A stretch of DNA of 5,518 nt. It comes from Streptosporangiaceae bacterium. Its GTDB lineage: Bacteria; Actinomycetota; Actinomycetes; Streptosporangiales; Streptosporangiaceae. Positions 5,016 through 5,518 of this stretch are shown one piece after another. The notes below the pieces were generated by a model, which was not told where the DNA came from, ran no database searches, and saw only the letters and a program-made list of their open reading frames with translations. Numbering within the stretch: the first letter of the stretch is position 1; the number at the start of each line of letters is the position of its first letter. The DNA is taken from the NCBI GenBank assembly GCA_030042885.1, contig JASHYW010000055.1, forward strand, positions 1 through 5,518, written 5' to 3'. The translations under genes and the position numbers were made by a program.

Positions 5016-5518
5016 ATGGCACGCATGTCGAAAAAGTCCGGGTCCGCTGACCCGGCCCTCACCAGGGATACCGCGCAGGAGCTGGCCAATGCCGGGCGGC
5101 TGAAGCAGATGCGCCTAGTCGCCGGCCTGGTGCGACGCTCCAACCCGAAGGCGATGCCCATCATCATCGGGAGCGGGCTCGGCACGCTGGCCGTGCTGCT
5201 GATCATCGGGCTGCTCACCGGCCTGGCTCCGCTGCTCATCCCGCTGGGCGTGCTGCTCGGCCTGCTGGTCAGCATGATCTTGTTCAGCCGGTTCGCGCAG
5301 GCGGCGCAGTACGCGGCCATCGAGGGGCAGCCCGGGGCGGCCGCCGCGGTGCTCGAGAATATGCGCGGCAACTGGACCGTGACGCCCGCCATCGCCGCTA
5401 ACCGGAACATGGACGTGGTGCACCGGGCCGTGGGCAGGCCGGGCGTCATCCTGGTCGGGGAAGGCTCCCCCACCCGGCTGGCCAGCCTGCTCGCCGCGGA
5501 GAAGAAACGGGTCGCGCG
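5016..5518 (+). CDS. DUF4191 family membrane protein (C-terminus cut by window edge)
   Basis: The first 167 residues are visible, open to the right edge. A charged, Ala-rich N-terminus and the segment AGRLKQMRLVAGLVRRSNPKA (from 26) precede two hydrophobic segments at about 47-69 and 70-90. A soluble part follows with YAAIEGQPGAAAAVLENM (99-116), GNWTVTP (118-124) and HRAVGRPGVILVGEG (136-150). These words and the two-helix hairpin match the actinobacterial DUF4191 family as I recall it. Such a protein follows lipA in M. tuberculosis (Rv2219 after Rv2218), which supports the call. Function is unknown. Its place next to lipA is conserved but does not prove a role in lipoylation. I infer that the family's C-terminal part lies outside the window. 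ATG 5016 is preferred because a TATGCT box precedes it; ATG 5025 is an alternative three residues in. Confidence 0.88.
   Translation, partial: MARMSKKSGSADPALTRDTAQELANAGRLKQMRLVAGLVRRSNPKAMPIIIGSGLGTLAVLLIIGLLTGLAPLLIPLGVLLGLLVSMILFSRFAQAAQYAAIEGQPGAAAAVLENMRGNWTVTPAIAANRNMDVVHRAVGRPGVILVGEGSPTRLASLLAAEKKRVA

Noticed and set aside
4003..5022. Long minus-strand open frame of 339 codons opposite lipA
   Set aside because: LipA is unmistakable on the plus strand. This frame also runs across the lipA-DUF4191 gap and shows no domain.

Overview
The window is very GC-rich, its genes favour G or C at third codon positions, and several starts are GTG. Its core lipB–lipA–DUF4191 order is the one known from actinobacteria such as Mycobacterium tuberculosis and Streptomyces. 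I infer a chromosomal segment of a high-GC actinobacterium, but the sequence alone does not fix the genus. I see no insertion sequence, CRISPR array, rRNA or complete tRNA.

Layout. Three genes lie on the minus strand and three on the plus strand, diverging from a 136-base intergenic region (3135-3270). Minus strand, read right to left: a four-helix membrane protein of unknown function (3134-2487); an intradiol ring-cleavage dioxygenase of the hydroxyquinol 1,2-dioxygenase type (2337-1468); and, after a 255-base non-coding gap, a membrane-anchored family 2 glycosyltransferase with all the hallmarks of a processive cellulose-synthase-like enzyme (1212 to the left edge, C-terminus missing). Plus strand: lipB octanoyltransferase (3271-3978), lipA lipoyl synthase (3997-4956), and a DUF4191 membrane protein cut by the right edge (from 5016).

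Function. LipB moves octanoyl from acyl carrier protein onto lipoyl domains, and LipA inserts two sulfurs to make lipoyl groups in place, so this pair is the cell's endogenous lipoylation route. DUF4191 is a conserved neighbour of unknown role. The minus-strand genes share no obvious pathway with it or with one another. The dioxygenase stands without the hydroxylase or maleylacetate reductase that would make a catabolic cluster.

Regulation. Four of the six starts (dioxygenase, lipB, lipA, DUF4191) have a TANNNT box ending 6-7 bases before the start codon, the geometry of leaderless actinobacterial transcripts. The other two (glycosyltransferase, membrane protein) instead have good Shine-Dalgarno sites. 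Small hairpins lie at the lipA start, across the lipA stop and upstream of DUF4191. I did not find a convincing new multi-gene system. The most notable signals are the leaderless-start pattern, the ambiguous lipA start and the orphan dioxygenase.
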